Shown in pieces: positions 26,989 to 37,556 of a stretch of DNA of 64,000 nucleotides. The notes under the pieces are model-generated. The model did not search any database, was not told the origin of the DNA, and saw only the letters and a list, made by a program, of their open reading frames with translations. This stretch comes from Albula goreensis (taxonomy: Eukaryota > Chordata > Actinopteri > Albuliformes > Albulidae): positions 31,392,212 through 31,456,211 of the forward strand of contig CM040746.1 of assembly GCA_022829145.1 (NCBI GenBank), read 5' to 3'. The position numbers and the translations under genes are program-made. Each line of letters starts with the position of its first letter. Position 1 is the first letter of the stretch.

Positions 26989-27002
26989 GCAGCAGGGGGT
27001 AG
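26989..27002 (+). promoter_or_regulatory. CTCF-like motif
   Basis: GCAGCAGGGGGTAG fits the CTCF core CCASYAGRKGGCRS at 12 of 14 positions. A motif alone is weak evidence. Confidence 0.2.
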
Positions 27003-27479
27003 TGGGAATGTGTTATTGAGAGTAGAAAGCAAACACGGTCACTGACTTTATTTGTTTTATTCAGTGCAAATTTTATTCCATATTTAATATCAGGCTCAGA
27101 GCCAAATGAAAGGGGGGTTGGATAATTAGGGGCTATGGAGCGAAATGAGCATTGTGACTCTGGTTAATAAAGTACTAAGTAGGGAAGGCTTGTATATTGT
27201 CTTCTATGAGGTTCTGGAAAACATATTATATTGGCAAATACATCCCAGATGTCAGTCTCTTATTAAGCACCTAATCCTTTCCCCCTGCACAATGTACAGT
27301 GACTCATTACTGTTAAAAACAGCTGTTTCAAAAGAGTGATCTTTAACTTTATCCTAATTATGAATTCTGTGCTGTGCTTGGATGCATTCATTTGAATTAA
27401 TCATTTAAAAAGAATTTGCACCTCTGTCTAGAGTTTCCTTTAGTTAGCTTTTTTGCTGTCTTAATACTTTGCTGATAAA

Positions 27480-27640
27480 GAGAAAATGAGTTGGAGTTTA
27501 ATCTGACGGGGAGCTATGAGACCGATGGAGTCACAGAGAGGGGAAGCCCCTTGGAATGCTCACACCTTTTAATTAGTTTTACGGCATGAGGTGCCCCAGA
27601 ATTCACACCAGCAGAAAAGCAACAGAACAAGTTTTCCATT
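27480..27640. promoter_or_regulatory. Candidate cis-regulatory block
   Basis: It contains TCACACCTT (T-box half-site type) at about 27560, directly joined to TTTAATTAGTTTTACGGC, a homeodomain-type core followed by a caudal-like TTTACGG. Confidence 0.25.
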
Positions 27641-28735
27641 CCACTGACCAGCCCTCCAAAAGCCGGATGTAAATATAATGTGGTCAGCAATGTTTTAATG
27701 CAAGTGGGAAGAAAGGGTGTGAATACAACACTTCAGAGCTGAGTGACTCTAGAATTTGTCCTCAGGCCAATGCACAGTGTGCCAGCATTCATCCTGTGGA
27801 GGAAGAGAGGGAGAAAGAGAGAGAAAAAAACACTTTAAATGACTTTGCAATCAAACCTTGAGATAATGTGGAGGCATTCAAGGATAGCAAGCCTAGTTTG
27901 GTATGGATTTACTGAGCAAGGCTCCGTAGTCAAACATTCTGTCAGGAACTCCATTCTGTGATGTCACAATCCTTAGGTCTACACCACAGCAGCTAATTAT
28001 CCAATGGATATCCAGTGCTAAGGCTAAACACTATTTAATGGCTTTATTTAAAACTGAGTTTGAAGGCTTTGGTTTTCCTCATCTCCTCTCCTGCTTCCAC
28101 CAGCTTACTAGCCCCATCTGTTGGGGGTTGATGAGCTGGGAGGGTAGATGCATCCGTGAGACGTGCTCAGTACTCTGCCTGAGTGCCTTTGAAGGGTGGG
28201 ATCAAAATGAATCAAAGCTGTAAAATCAGTATCCCAAAGTCTAATACAATTATACAATTATATTATGGCTTGGGTATGATTGCTTTTACACTGACTTCGG
28301 GGTACTGCACAGCCTGCCGAGACACAGTCTTAAATGGAGCGAGAAGAACCCTGGTGGTGGCTTGTTTCTCAGGAAACTGACATTAATATGCAATAGAATC
28401 ATTCGTCGTCTTGTCAATATATGAACTTTGCAAAAATAAAACAAATTGTCATCTTGCCTAAAGTCAGGAGTTTGACAGTGAAACATGTAAGCTGTCTCGA
28501 TAATAATCTTACCTATTCTATTGCAATGATAGAACTGAAAGCAACTGGAAAGCAGTTGAATTCAGAAGGGTACATTTGCCCAGTAGAAAACAAGAATGAG
28601 TTGCAGGAAGCCTTAATTCCCCTAGTCTAGTACCACATCATTCATGTAAACATGTCAGTCCATTCAGCCCCACCCCTCAAACATGACTCCAGTAGCTGCT
28701 AATGCTTCAATGGTATGATCATTCAGAAAATGGCA

Positions 28736-29085
28736 TTATGCCATTACTGTAACAGAGAGGGAGAAATCACCTATTATAAAATACCCAGAATATTCTGCCA
28801 CAATGTTCCTCATGATGACTAAAACAAAGTGCCACTTGCTGTCAGTGTCTATAATGCAGACTGCCTCAGTACCCAGGAACAGTATACATGATGTGATCCA
28901 ATGTTCATTTCCCGCAAAACTGCTCCATCCTATCACGGCAGTCTGGAGAATCAGAGAGCACCATCCTTTTCTGCTGAAGCTGTCTGTATGGTTGTGCTCT
29001 GGTGCTACAATGGGGATGTGCACACTATCTACTGCACCAGCACACCAAGACACTCCTTACCACTGCTCCAGAAAGGCAGACATTT
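28736..29085 (-). pseudogene. Harbinger/PIF-like transposase fragment
   Basis: The minus strand encodes, in one open stretch, SWCAGAVDSVHIPIVAPEHN followed by a SFSRKGWCSLILQTAV segment. This closely follows the Harbinger (HARBI1-type) DDE nuclease core, in which C-x-GAIDGTHIPI carries the first catalytic Asp and is followed by an NRKG-x-HS-x-LQAV segment. Just upstream, in another frame, FLEQW fits the W-x-FPxC lead-in, so there is a frameshift near 29060. Further downstream GYFIIGDF resembles the second-Asp motif GYxLLGDxGYP. The GTH glycine and threonine are lost (SVH). The rest of the gene and the terminal repeats could not be traced. The piece is a non-functional relic. Confidence 0.65.
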
Positions 29086-29739
29086 CCAGCAGGGATGATA
29101 ACACTCTTAAAGTTGAGCAACGCCATTTAGTTGACAGCTGAAGAAAATTCAGATAAACCCCAACAGTGAGTGGTTATAACATCACCAAAAAATGACTGAC
29201 AGTCCTGCATTAAGGTCTGGTTTGCAATTTCAAGAGTACAGTCTCTACATTTTACTTAACAGACACATGCAACTGGAAGTTTTAAAAATGAATAATTATA
29301 GAACCTCGGTAGTATGACTTGAATTGGAAGTAGAAGACTTCCAGTATACTTTTCCAAATAAAAAATGTGGCTAATTGCCTTAATTACAAATTACCAAGGG
29401 TTTAGTACAGCAGGGCAGTGTATAAGAATGGCCATATTTATAAGGACCTGACAGGATCCAAGGAGCAGTATTTTTAAAAAATATAATGTAATATTACTTT
29501 CATGATTAATTATATTTCATTATGGCCACAAAGCCATACCTATAGATAGTGTCCAGCTCAGAGTGAAAATGACAGCATTTATGTGTTTGAGAGCTATTCA
29601 TGACCGATGCTGTCTCAGAATGAAACAGGAGTGCTCAAGGATGCACCTTTCTCTTCCTCTTCCTTCTTTCCTTGTGACTTATTCAAAAGGACTCATGGAA
29701 AGAAAGTAAGACAAGGAAAGGAGGGAAATTATGAAGTTT

Positions 29740-29910
29740 TCAAACATAGCCGTGGTGTGTGGACACCCCCCAAGGCCTGGTATGGAATCTGGACCATGCC
29801 AGGGCCGGCTGTGGCCATAATTGGCCGTAGCATGGGCCAGGCGAGGAAGGGATTTCATTTGGCAGGACATCCGTGTCCCACCCCACAGAAATGACCCTCC
29901 TCTGTTTCTC
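29740..29910. promoter_or_regulatory. Candidate cis-regulatory block
   Basis: A GC-richer repeat-free island (gggccggctgtggccataat and neighbours) about 650 bp from the Harbinger relic. It carries no CDS. Confidence 0.2.
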
Positions 29911-30439
29911 CATTGCCCACAGTCTGTCCACACAAGCCACACATGGAATGGCCTCCTCTGACTCAAAGCCTTAGCAAGATTCTCTGCTGGACCTTTGGGT
30001 GAGACGAAGCACATGAGGAAAGCACGTGTTGGTCTGCCCTCTCCCAAACTAAGTAGGTAGAAATGCCTCCACAAAATATTGCAGTATTGTTTTGATTTTG
30101 TGCAGTGTTGTTGTAAATAATTTTCAGGTTGGATGCATTACGTGAAAATGCACTCAAATTAAATGTCCTAAATGAAGAATGAATTGAAGTATGAAGTATA
30201 TTTGAAACCATCAAAACATGTTATAAGAATTGCATTGTTTTTAGTTTATAAATCCTGGTGATGAGATGCAAACACCATCAAATTTACTGTTCTACTAATG
30301 TGAAATGAAAATACCATCATTTAAAGCACTTTGAAAATGTAATGCACCTGCCACATTTTACTGTACATCTTGTCAGCTTTTAAAATTATGTGACAATATA
30401 AGCAAGCTTACATGGTGCCGAAAATAACTATTTTGAAAG

Positions 30440-30620
30440 AAGTGGCTTTAGGCGTACACTTAGATTTCCACGATAGCAGCGGATTAAAGCCAAGCGGCTG
30501 GTTTCTAATGTCTCTGAGCCAAATGAGGAGAGTCTGGGGTGTTTAGGGGCAAAGAGGAGGTCAAGGGGAAGCTTAAGAGCTCCTGACAGCATTTGGATTA
30601 GCACAATTGCTCTGGAGAGG
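30440..30620. promoter_or_regulatory. Candidate cis-regulatory block
   Basis: It contains AGCGGATTAAAGCC (bicoid/Otx-type GGATTA) and GTGTTTAGGGG; repeat-free and less AT-rich than its flanks. Confidence 0.2.
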
Positions 30621-31612
30621 AATCAGATTTCAGTTTAAGTGCGGGGAAACATTTGCTTGTGACTAGATGCTTCATGAGAAGGCTTACTGAATCAATGACT
30701 AGCAGATCTGAACCAACCCACATCCACATTCTTAGGATGTGCTTTTTCCTAAGGACCCACACAATGGACATGGAAAGTACACGGTATGGATCATGCAGTG
30801 TATGCAATTATCAGACAGCGACACTCAACATTGTTATTGTTGAAATTTTTATCAAGGGTGAAATACAGGTGGCATATGGTTACATGAAAGATACAGAGAT
30901 ATTACCAGCCAGTTCATGTTTGAATGTTTCTAAAGTACATTTAACAAGGTTTTTTACTGACTCATTAGCTCTGCTTGCATGAAAATATGATCAAAAACAT
31001 GAGAGGCCAAAGCAAAAATGATCAAAAACATATAAAAGGAAAGTCTATAGATGATAGTCTAACTGCACTTAAACAGCAAGCACTCTAGTTTCAGGTAACC
31101 TTGGACAGAGGTTGTATTTCCATGGTCTTCTACATGTAGTCAAACAACTGAAATAGCGCCCATACAACATTTTATTTAATGCATATTTCAATGTCATTTG
31201 TCTTTTCAGCTTTCCCTATTGGCATTCAGCCTTCCATTTGATATGTGTTAATGTATGAGTAGCACAAAATATGATCTCCCAAATTAAAAATGACCTCCCA
31301 CTCATGCCTGAGATAGCAAGCATGGGTCCCGCAGCATCTGCACCACTCATGCAGTTCATGAGAGACACGTATATCTGCCATTTCATTCGATCAATCATGA
31401 GAGAACGTGACCTAAGGTGGGATTCTGAGAATGGCAGTGAGTATTAGTGGAGATATACTCAGCTTTATGTGAGATTAAATGAATCCGTACACAGCGAGTG
31501 AAAAAAAAATATTTCTATAATGTCAATGATGTTGAATGCAGAGGCAATTTTGGTGAGCTTTGCAAGTATTGGGGATGGAGTTCCAGTATACACAGTTCAC
31601 TACAGTTTTCAA

Positions 31613-31955
31613 CACAGACACACACACACACACTCACACATGCACACACATACACACACAAACATGTGTGCACGCACGCACACAAACACACACACTCACA
31701 CACACACAAATACATGTGTACCTACACACACTCACACACTCGCACATAAACACGTGTGCACACACACACACAAATATGTGCATGCACACACACACACACA
31801 CAAACGTGTGCACGCACACACACTCACACGCAAACATGTGTGCACACACATACACACACGCACTCACAAACTCGCACACAAACACATGTGCACACACACA
31901 CACACAAAAACAAGTGTGCACACACTCACACACTCACACTAACACACAAACACGT

Positions 31956-32002
<47 letters not shown>
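31613..32002 (+). repeat. Long CA-rich array punctuated by ACATGTGTGCAC-type units
   Basis: About 390 bp of CA repeat is interrupted roughly every 25-50 bp by variants of ACATGTGTGCAC or ACGTGTGCAC (near 31664, 31713, 31751, 31776, 31804, 31835, 31884, 31912 and 31951), often preceded by ACAAA. The last part, from 31958, is pure CA. The pattern is a degenerate minisatellite grown inside a microsatellite. Open frames on both strands are repeat artefacts. Confidence 0.92.
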
Positions 32003-32003
<1 letters not shown>

Positions 32004-33994
32004 AACAGCACAAAATAAGGGGAAACCAAGCAAAAAACAGACTCCTAACTGTTTAATCTTTTAAAAGATTAAAGAGTCTAAAAGACAAAGTAATAAAATA
32101 TGGTTTGAAATCAATACTTCAGTATGTTAATATGTAAAGAAACATGAGAGGTCAAACAGATTTTGAAAGAGGTCAGTTATTTGATGACTGAATTTCAGGC
32201 CTGCTGGTCACACAAATGTTCATTTTTTCATCATTCAAGGAATAGTTTCAGAAAATTATGAAGCATCAGCCAAACAAGGAAATAATGAATCAGAAAAGAC
32301 TAATGATGGTGGCTCAATGCTCTCCTACAGGGATAGACAGACATTTAAGGGCACTGGTGCTAGAAACAAAAAAAAATAATTCTAGCCTCAAAAATGACCT
32401 GTACTGTTTGTACATCTCTGAAACCAGTCTAAACAAAAAGGTTTTAAGCATATAAATGGAAGTTTGTTAAAACAGATGTTCAGGAGAAGAATTCTCAGAC
32501 AACTCCTCAACTGATCACATCTCCCTTCCAGTCTCATACAGGTACACATACACCACATACCTCTTTCCCATCGTGCTTCAGCATCCCTCCTTCTCCCCAT
32601 CTCCACCTTCACCCTTTCCTTTCTTTTCCAGAACTTATATTGACTGTTCTCCCAAATTTCTCTCAGTTCCAAAGAGGGGGGGATTCCCTCACCTCAAGGT
32701 CAGAACGACTCCTCCCACTTTAGACTCCAAGCCCAAATTCATTTTCTTCAATATTCCTTATCAATAAACTCATTTTACATGCACTATCGTTGTCTGAGAA
32801 TCTGCACTGCTGAAGCTGATATAAAAGCTGCCATTCATAAATCGTTTGTACTAAATTGAATGTATAACCTAGTGAGATAAGCTGAAACCCTAGGCATTCC
32901 AGCATTGGTAGGAAGTGATGTGGTCTAATGAGTTGCATTTTATTTATTTTCGTACATCTGGATGGGTTTATGTATGAAGGAGTGCAAAGGGCCTCCTTAA
33001 GCCCACATTGGCTATTCTCAGCACTTTAACATGGTGGTGTTTCTGCTCCATCTGCGGTGAATGGGCAGCTGTCCCGTGGAAATCATAAGTCTGCACAGCA
33101 GGCTTGCACGTGTAATCCTCAAGATGGTAATAGCCTGATACACACTGGATTCAAGACGGGGTTTCATGAAAACCAGGATGAAGTGGAACACCCTCCCTGT
33201 CTTCCCCAATCACCAGACGGAAAGTTGAGGAATGTCTAATGTGCAAGTCATCCCCTCAATAACTGGATGCTTTCTCTCTTGAGGAACAGTTAAATATTCA
33301 AGCGCTGATTGTTTTAAACTTGTATGCCACTGCTCCAATAGGGACTGCTGCTGTGCTGACGGAGAAGGGGGTACAACTCCCACTGCCCCATGGTGTTTCA
33401 TAGGTGGTATTTTGTGGTGATTCAATCCTCTTTTTATAACTGACCAGGTATTACTTTTATGTCAATGAAGCAGGAATTCTGTTCCAAATTCCAAAGTGGA
33501 AACAACACGTCAGTGGACAACCCATGGAATAACTGTAATGCCTCCCACCAGTCAATTGGCTATGAAAGCTAATTACTTGTAGTTTAGTATTTATACAGGT
33601 TTTATATATACTAATGCAGAATAGTAAGCCGAAAAGTTTTAAGTAAAACATCTTTATTTTTTCGGTAATCTCCTCTATGGATATGCTATGGCATTTATAT
33701 AAGTGTTTTTTAGTGGATAATAAAGAACTGTGGCTTGCATTTTTCTTGAAATTACACATTATAGTTTGCATGTAACTGGTAACTGAGGTGTCTCTTGATC
33801 CCACAAAAAGTTTTAGTCATCCTTTGTGAATGATTCTCAAAACCAGCAAATCGTGCCCATTGCTTGGCTGAGCACTAGATGGTATTTTCTATGTATATTA
33901 CATGAACTGAAATGGATTTTCAGTGTTTAGTAATATTTCACAAGATTACGCCAGCATGGGGAAAGATTAAAAGCATCATAATGTAGCAGCAGTA

Positions 33995-34000
33995 ACACAC

Positions 34001-34038
<38 letters not shown>

Positions 34039-34046
34039 GCACACAT
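33995..34046 (+). repeat. (CA)n microsatellite with CG variants
   Basis: About 25 CA units with several A-to-G changes that make CGCA units. Confidence 0.93.
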
Positions 34047-34216
34047 ACTCTTTGAAACTGAGGTTTTTGAGTTATGTCATATTCTGTACGTTGTTAAGTT
34101 TTAATGAAAACATTCTTTGAGGGCTGGGTTGATCCTGCCATTATGTAAAATGAGTTTGCTTCTCTCAAATCTTTGATACTTTATATTTTGAAAGTTTATT
34201 GTTTACATGTAGGGTT

Positions 34217-34262
34217 CGTGTGTGTGTGTGTGTGGTGTGTATGTGTGTGTGTGCATGTGTGA
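34217..34262 (+). repeat. (GT)n microsatellite, interrupted
   Basis: GT runs broken by GG, AT and CA steps. Confidence 0.9.
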
Positions 34263-34699
34263 TTGTATCCTATAATGTCCATGTTTATTGTATTTGTCTG
34301 CTTTGTATACAGAATTAATATATATATTTTTTGCTTTTATTACTGCCCATGATTTACCAAATTAACTCAGGTGTACAAAATCTGCCTTATCTCTGTAAAT
34401 ACAGAGTGATTCTGAACTCTTAAGTCATATTTTTCAAGCTCAATGCATAGCCAAATTTCTGGATCAACATGAGAGATATTCCTAGATTTTGTTGATTTGA
34501 AAATACAGACGCAATTCACCGTGTCCAATTTATTTTCAGATTTATTTAACACCATAAATTGATTTCTGGTAAAACTTAAATGAGTGCTGAAAACAATTTC
34601 ATCACATTATGATGGGAAAATGTATTGTGGACTACTGTTATTATTTGTTTTAATAGATAGCAGATAATTAAATTCACCTTCGTTTATCAAATAAAATGT

Positions 34700-34713
34700 G
34701 TTTCCATAGAAAC
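34700..34713. promoter_or_regulatory. RFX X-box-like dyad
   Basis: GTTTCCATAGAAAC is a near-palindromic X-box-like dyad. A weaker relative, TTCACCATGGAAAC, lies at 34958-34971. Confidence 0.25.
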
Positions 34714-35970
34714 AATGACTGAGCCTATTATGCATTCCTGTAAGTCTGAAACATCCATTTAGAACAAAATATTGATAAATAAACTGATTTCACAGACAGT
34801 ATTTTTGACTATGGCCATAAACAGATTGTCATTAACGTGAATTATATCAGTTGTTTAAATATGAATAGGATAATGTGATGAGAAACTAATTAAAATGTGG
34901 ATGTTGAAGTAAAACATTATTAAAATGAACTGCTCTATGAGGACTTTTTCACCAGCATTCACCATGGAAACACTGGCTGCAATGATTATGAATAACTCAT
35001 AACATGGTTGAAAGGATTGATAACTGTAGTTCAGACATTTCTGTTCTCGTTGACCAGAATATTTTATTTAACGGAATACCACCATTTGCAAGATTTTTTT
35101 TTCTTTTATGACAGCAATTTTTCATTTTGTAATTGTTAGTAAATCCTTCCCCAATAGTTTGCTGTTATAATGATTTCCTATTGAAAATGTTGGCTATTGG
35201 CATGCATTTCACTCCTGAACTTTCAAAATTACAAACATCCAAATATGAACTTGCCAAACTGTTGCATTAGTAACACTTTTTTCACACTTTGGATGTCTGT
35301 TTCACAAATATACTATAATCAGCTCATCAGATTATCATTTCCTAAGAGTGTGACTACAGACATATTTTATGTTATAAAATAAATGTACCCCTAATTAAAC
35401 ATCATCAGGGTCCCATCCACAATTTTACAAGTTGTGATTATAAATCAAGCTCCAAAACCCTGTACTTTACATTTTTAATTATCTTATACTGGATGTACAG
35501 GAGAACGGAAACATATGCAATGCATCGTGACAATGCTCCATAGTTTATTATGCACTGAGTGGGGCAGATCCTCTATGTTTCTGCTATTATCAACTTAGAA
35601 CGTCATTCATTTTGTTCTTTAGCTAATGGAGGTGAATGAATGACTTTGCACTGTGGGTCTTTTTAATAACAGTGGAAAAGGTGTTTCTTTTTTTTTGCAC
35701 ACAAATCTTTAACTAAACCACCTCTATGGTCCACGGGGCCTCTGCATGGGCCATCATCATCTTAAGGTACTCTTCTTGTGTGTGGATGAGTGCCATGGTT
35801 TGGTACTGAATGCAGAGTGAGAAAAGCAGCGGCTGACTTAACTACTAAGTGTGACCACATTTAATTAACCATTGAAAATTGAAGTCATCTTGCTTTGACA
35901 TGCATGTTCTTAACCTGTGCGTGTGAAAGCCCTCTTCAGAGTTCCTTAGTCAAACTATCAAATTACTATG

Positions 35971-36204
35971 CCGACCTAAAATAATGGAAACGCCAATGAC
36001 TTTTACATATGCACGGGAATCTGCATGATTCATGTTAATGCAAATACGGCTTCTAAGTATGCTTCTGCTATACAATTCAAAACATTTAAAAAGATAAATG
36101 ATAATATTTCAAAAAGAATGAAGGATGTGGATGACAGCACACTTCATTATTTAATAAATGTTTATACATGGTTCATACATTAGTGTTTCCATTCCATTCC
36201 ATTC
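35971..36204. mobile_element. Possible short DNA transposon (MITE-like) relic
   Basis: The left end cctaaaataatggaaacgcc and the right end agtgtttccattccattcc (complement ggaatggaatggaaacact) share an inverted ATGGAAAC-R-C core about 220 bp apart, in an AT-rich body. The right end has been blurred by a CCATT triplication. Both the core and the spacing fit a small non-autonomous element, but there is no clear target duplication. Confidence 0.3.
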
Positions 36205-36501
36205 GTGTAAGAGTGTTTCCGTTTTGTTTACCCTCTATGTAATGTTTCAAATTACATACATATATATGCAACCATTAGAATAGACAAAAACGTTGACAAA
36301 TTGACAGTGAAAAATCCCTAAAAGAACATAAACGTCCTTGGTAACCCTTGCTTTTACAGTCTCCTATGTTCTAGGTATTTACTAGGTACTTGGCCTTGAA
36401 AATACCCACCAAGTACATAGAGGACTGTAAACAGAAGAGTTACCAATTCCTTAAAAACATGAAGGGGGATGGATGCACATTCCCCCAAACACATGCATAT
36501 A

Positions 36502-36545
36502 CATTCATTACATTACATTACAGTCATTTAGCCGATGACCCCAGG
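36502..36545 (-). repeat. L2-type LINE/SINE 3' tail, reverse orientation
   Basis: The stretch ttcattacattacattacag followed by tcatttagc is the reverse complement of the GCTAAATGACTGTAATGTAA tail shared by many teleost L2 LINEs and the SINEs that borrow their tail. No L2 coding sequence adjoins it. The CpG-rich sequence at 36546-36720 could be the body of a SINE that uses this tail. Confidence 0.5.
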
Positions 36546-36780
36546 GCACTGTACAGCCCCAACACACTTGTTCACTCTGTGGTCTGTTGGCAGTGGAGGG
36601 TCTGTCGCACGGGGTGGTGTGGCGATCGATCGCGTGTCAATCCTCATCCCCAGACTCCGAATAACGCTGCTCTTCAGAAGCACTTCATTACAGCCCCTCC
36701 CCCTCCTCAGTCTGTAGGCAGTTTCAGACAGATGATTGATCTGTCCTCGCCCTTACTCTAGTGTCTTTAACTGTCCTCCG
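36546..36780 (-). other. CpG-rich block next to an L2-type tail, possible SINE body
   Basis: This stretch is clearly richer in G, C and CpG than its surroundings and holds the 12-base palindrome GCGATCGATCGC at 36622-36633. It sits immediately 5' (in minus-strand terms) of an L2-type tail, the place where a SINE body would lie. I could not recognise A and B boxes. A young or slowly decaying repeat, or a small regulatory element, are the alternatives. Confidence 0.25.
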
Positions 36781-37069
36781 GCACCCCTCTGTACCTATGA
36801 ACCGTCCCGTAGGATTGTGTTCTGGAATTCAGTCAAGGTATGTGTTATCAAAAAAAAACATTTTACATGTTTGGAGTTACATTTGGAAAGAATTTAACAT
36901 TAAAATATTTTAAAATCCATATAAACTGGTAGCTAAGCTGTCGATATCAGTGTCTGCACAGATCATACACTGCTGAGTATTCACCTTAGTAAAAGGATTC
37001 CCAGAGCTATGAGCTTTCAGTCGGGGCATGCTCATGTACACTTGAATCATAAGGGTTAGATGAGAGCTT

Positions 37070-37079
37070 GGGGGGGGGG
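37070..37079 (+). repeat. G homopolymer
   Basis: A run of about ten G, unusual in this AT-rich background. Confidence 0.85.
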
Positions 37080-37490
37080 ATTTAGGTTCAAGCTAAATGG
37101 ACTGAATAGCACCATTGGTGGAGGCATCTCGGTGTATTCCCTACTGTAGCTTTAATAGGGTAATGGATATCTGACTCTGTTTTTTCTCCCTGATTTACAA
37201 CCATGTTTTGAGTTGATATTATGTACCCGTACATCAGGAATACTGCAGCCAAAATATCTGTCCAAGGTATGCTCAGCTCTGCAGTTCACACGGTGCTCCA
37301 GGAGTAAAGGGGCTCCAGCTGGAGGAGAGGGGAATGCTGGCTTACTTTACTCAGTATGGAGAGGTGCATTCTAATGAGGGAATCGGCCCTGTGCTCAACA
37401 ATGTGGACTAAGAAGGGGAAGCCATATTGCCTGCAGTGGGATACACATGCAGAGAGAAATGTGCAGTCATTACTGAAAACCTGCCTCACC

Positions 37491-37492
<2 letters not shown>

Positions 37493-37538
<46 letters not shown>

Positions 37539-37556
37539 AAGAGAAAGAGAAAGAGC
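37493..37556 (+). repeat. Compound (GT)n(GA)n microsatellite
   Basis: About 15 GT units pass into GA and GAAA units. Confidence 0.95.

Larger units (their letters stand above)
23574..28735. other. Non-coding, mostly unique sequence
   Basis: No gene is visible. The notable parts are the CpG-dense block at 25.5 kb and the smaller candidate blocks listed separately. Confidence 0.6.
29086..31612. other. Non-coding, mostly unique sequence
   Basis: It holds two candidate regulatory blocks (29.8 and 30.5 kb) and a short duplication (gatcaaaaaca twice, near 30988 and 31019). No gene. Confidence 0.6.

Noticed and set aside
28803-29141. 112-codon plus-strand frame
   Set aside because: It is the antisense shadow of the Harbinger-like transposase relic.
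31520-32064. Overlapping His-Thr and Cys-Val rich frames up to 152 codons
   Set aside because: They are the CA array read in all frames.
32500-32790. Pyrimidine-rich block ending with AATAAA, like an LTR or processed pseudogene
   Set aside because: I could not find TG...CA ends with a target duplication, a poly-A tail or a parent gene.
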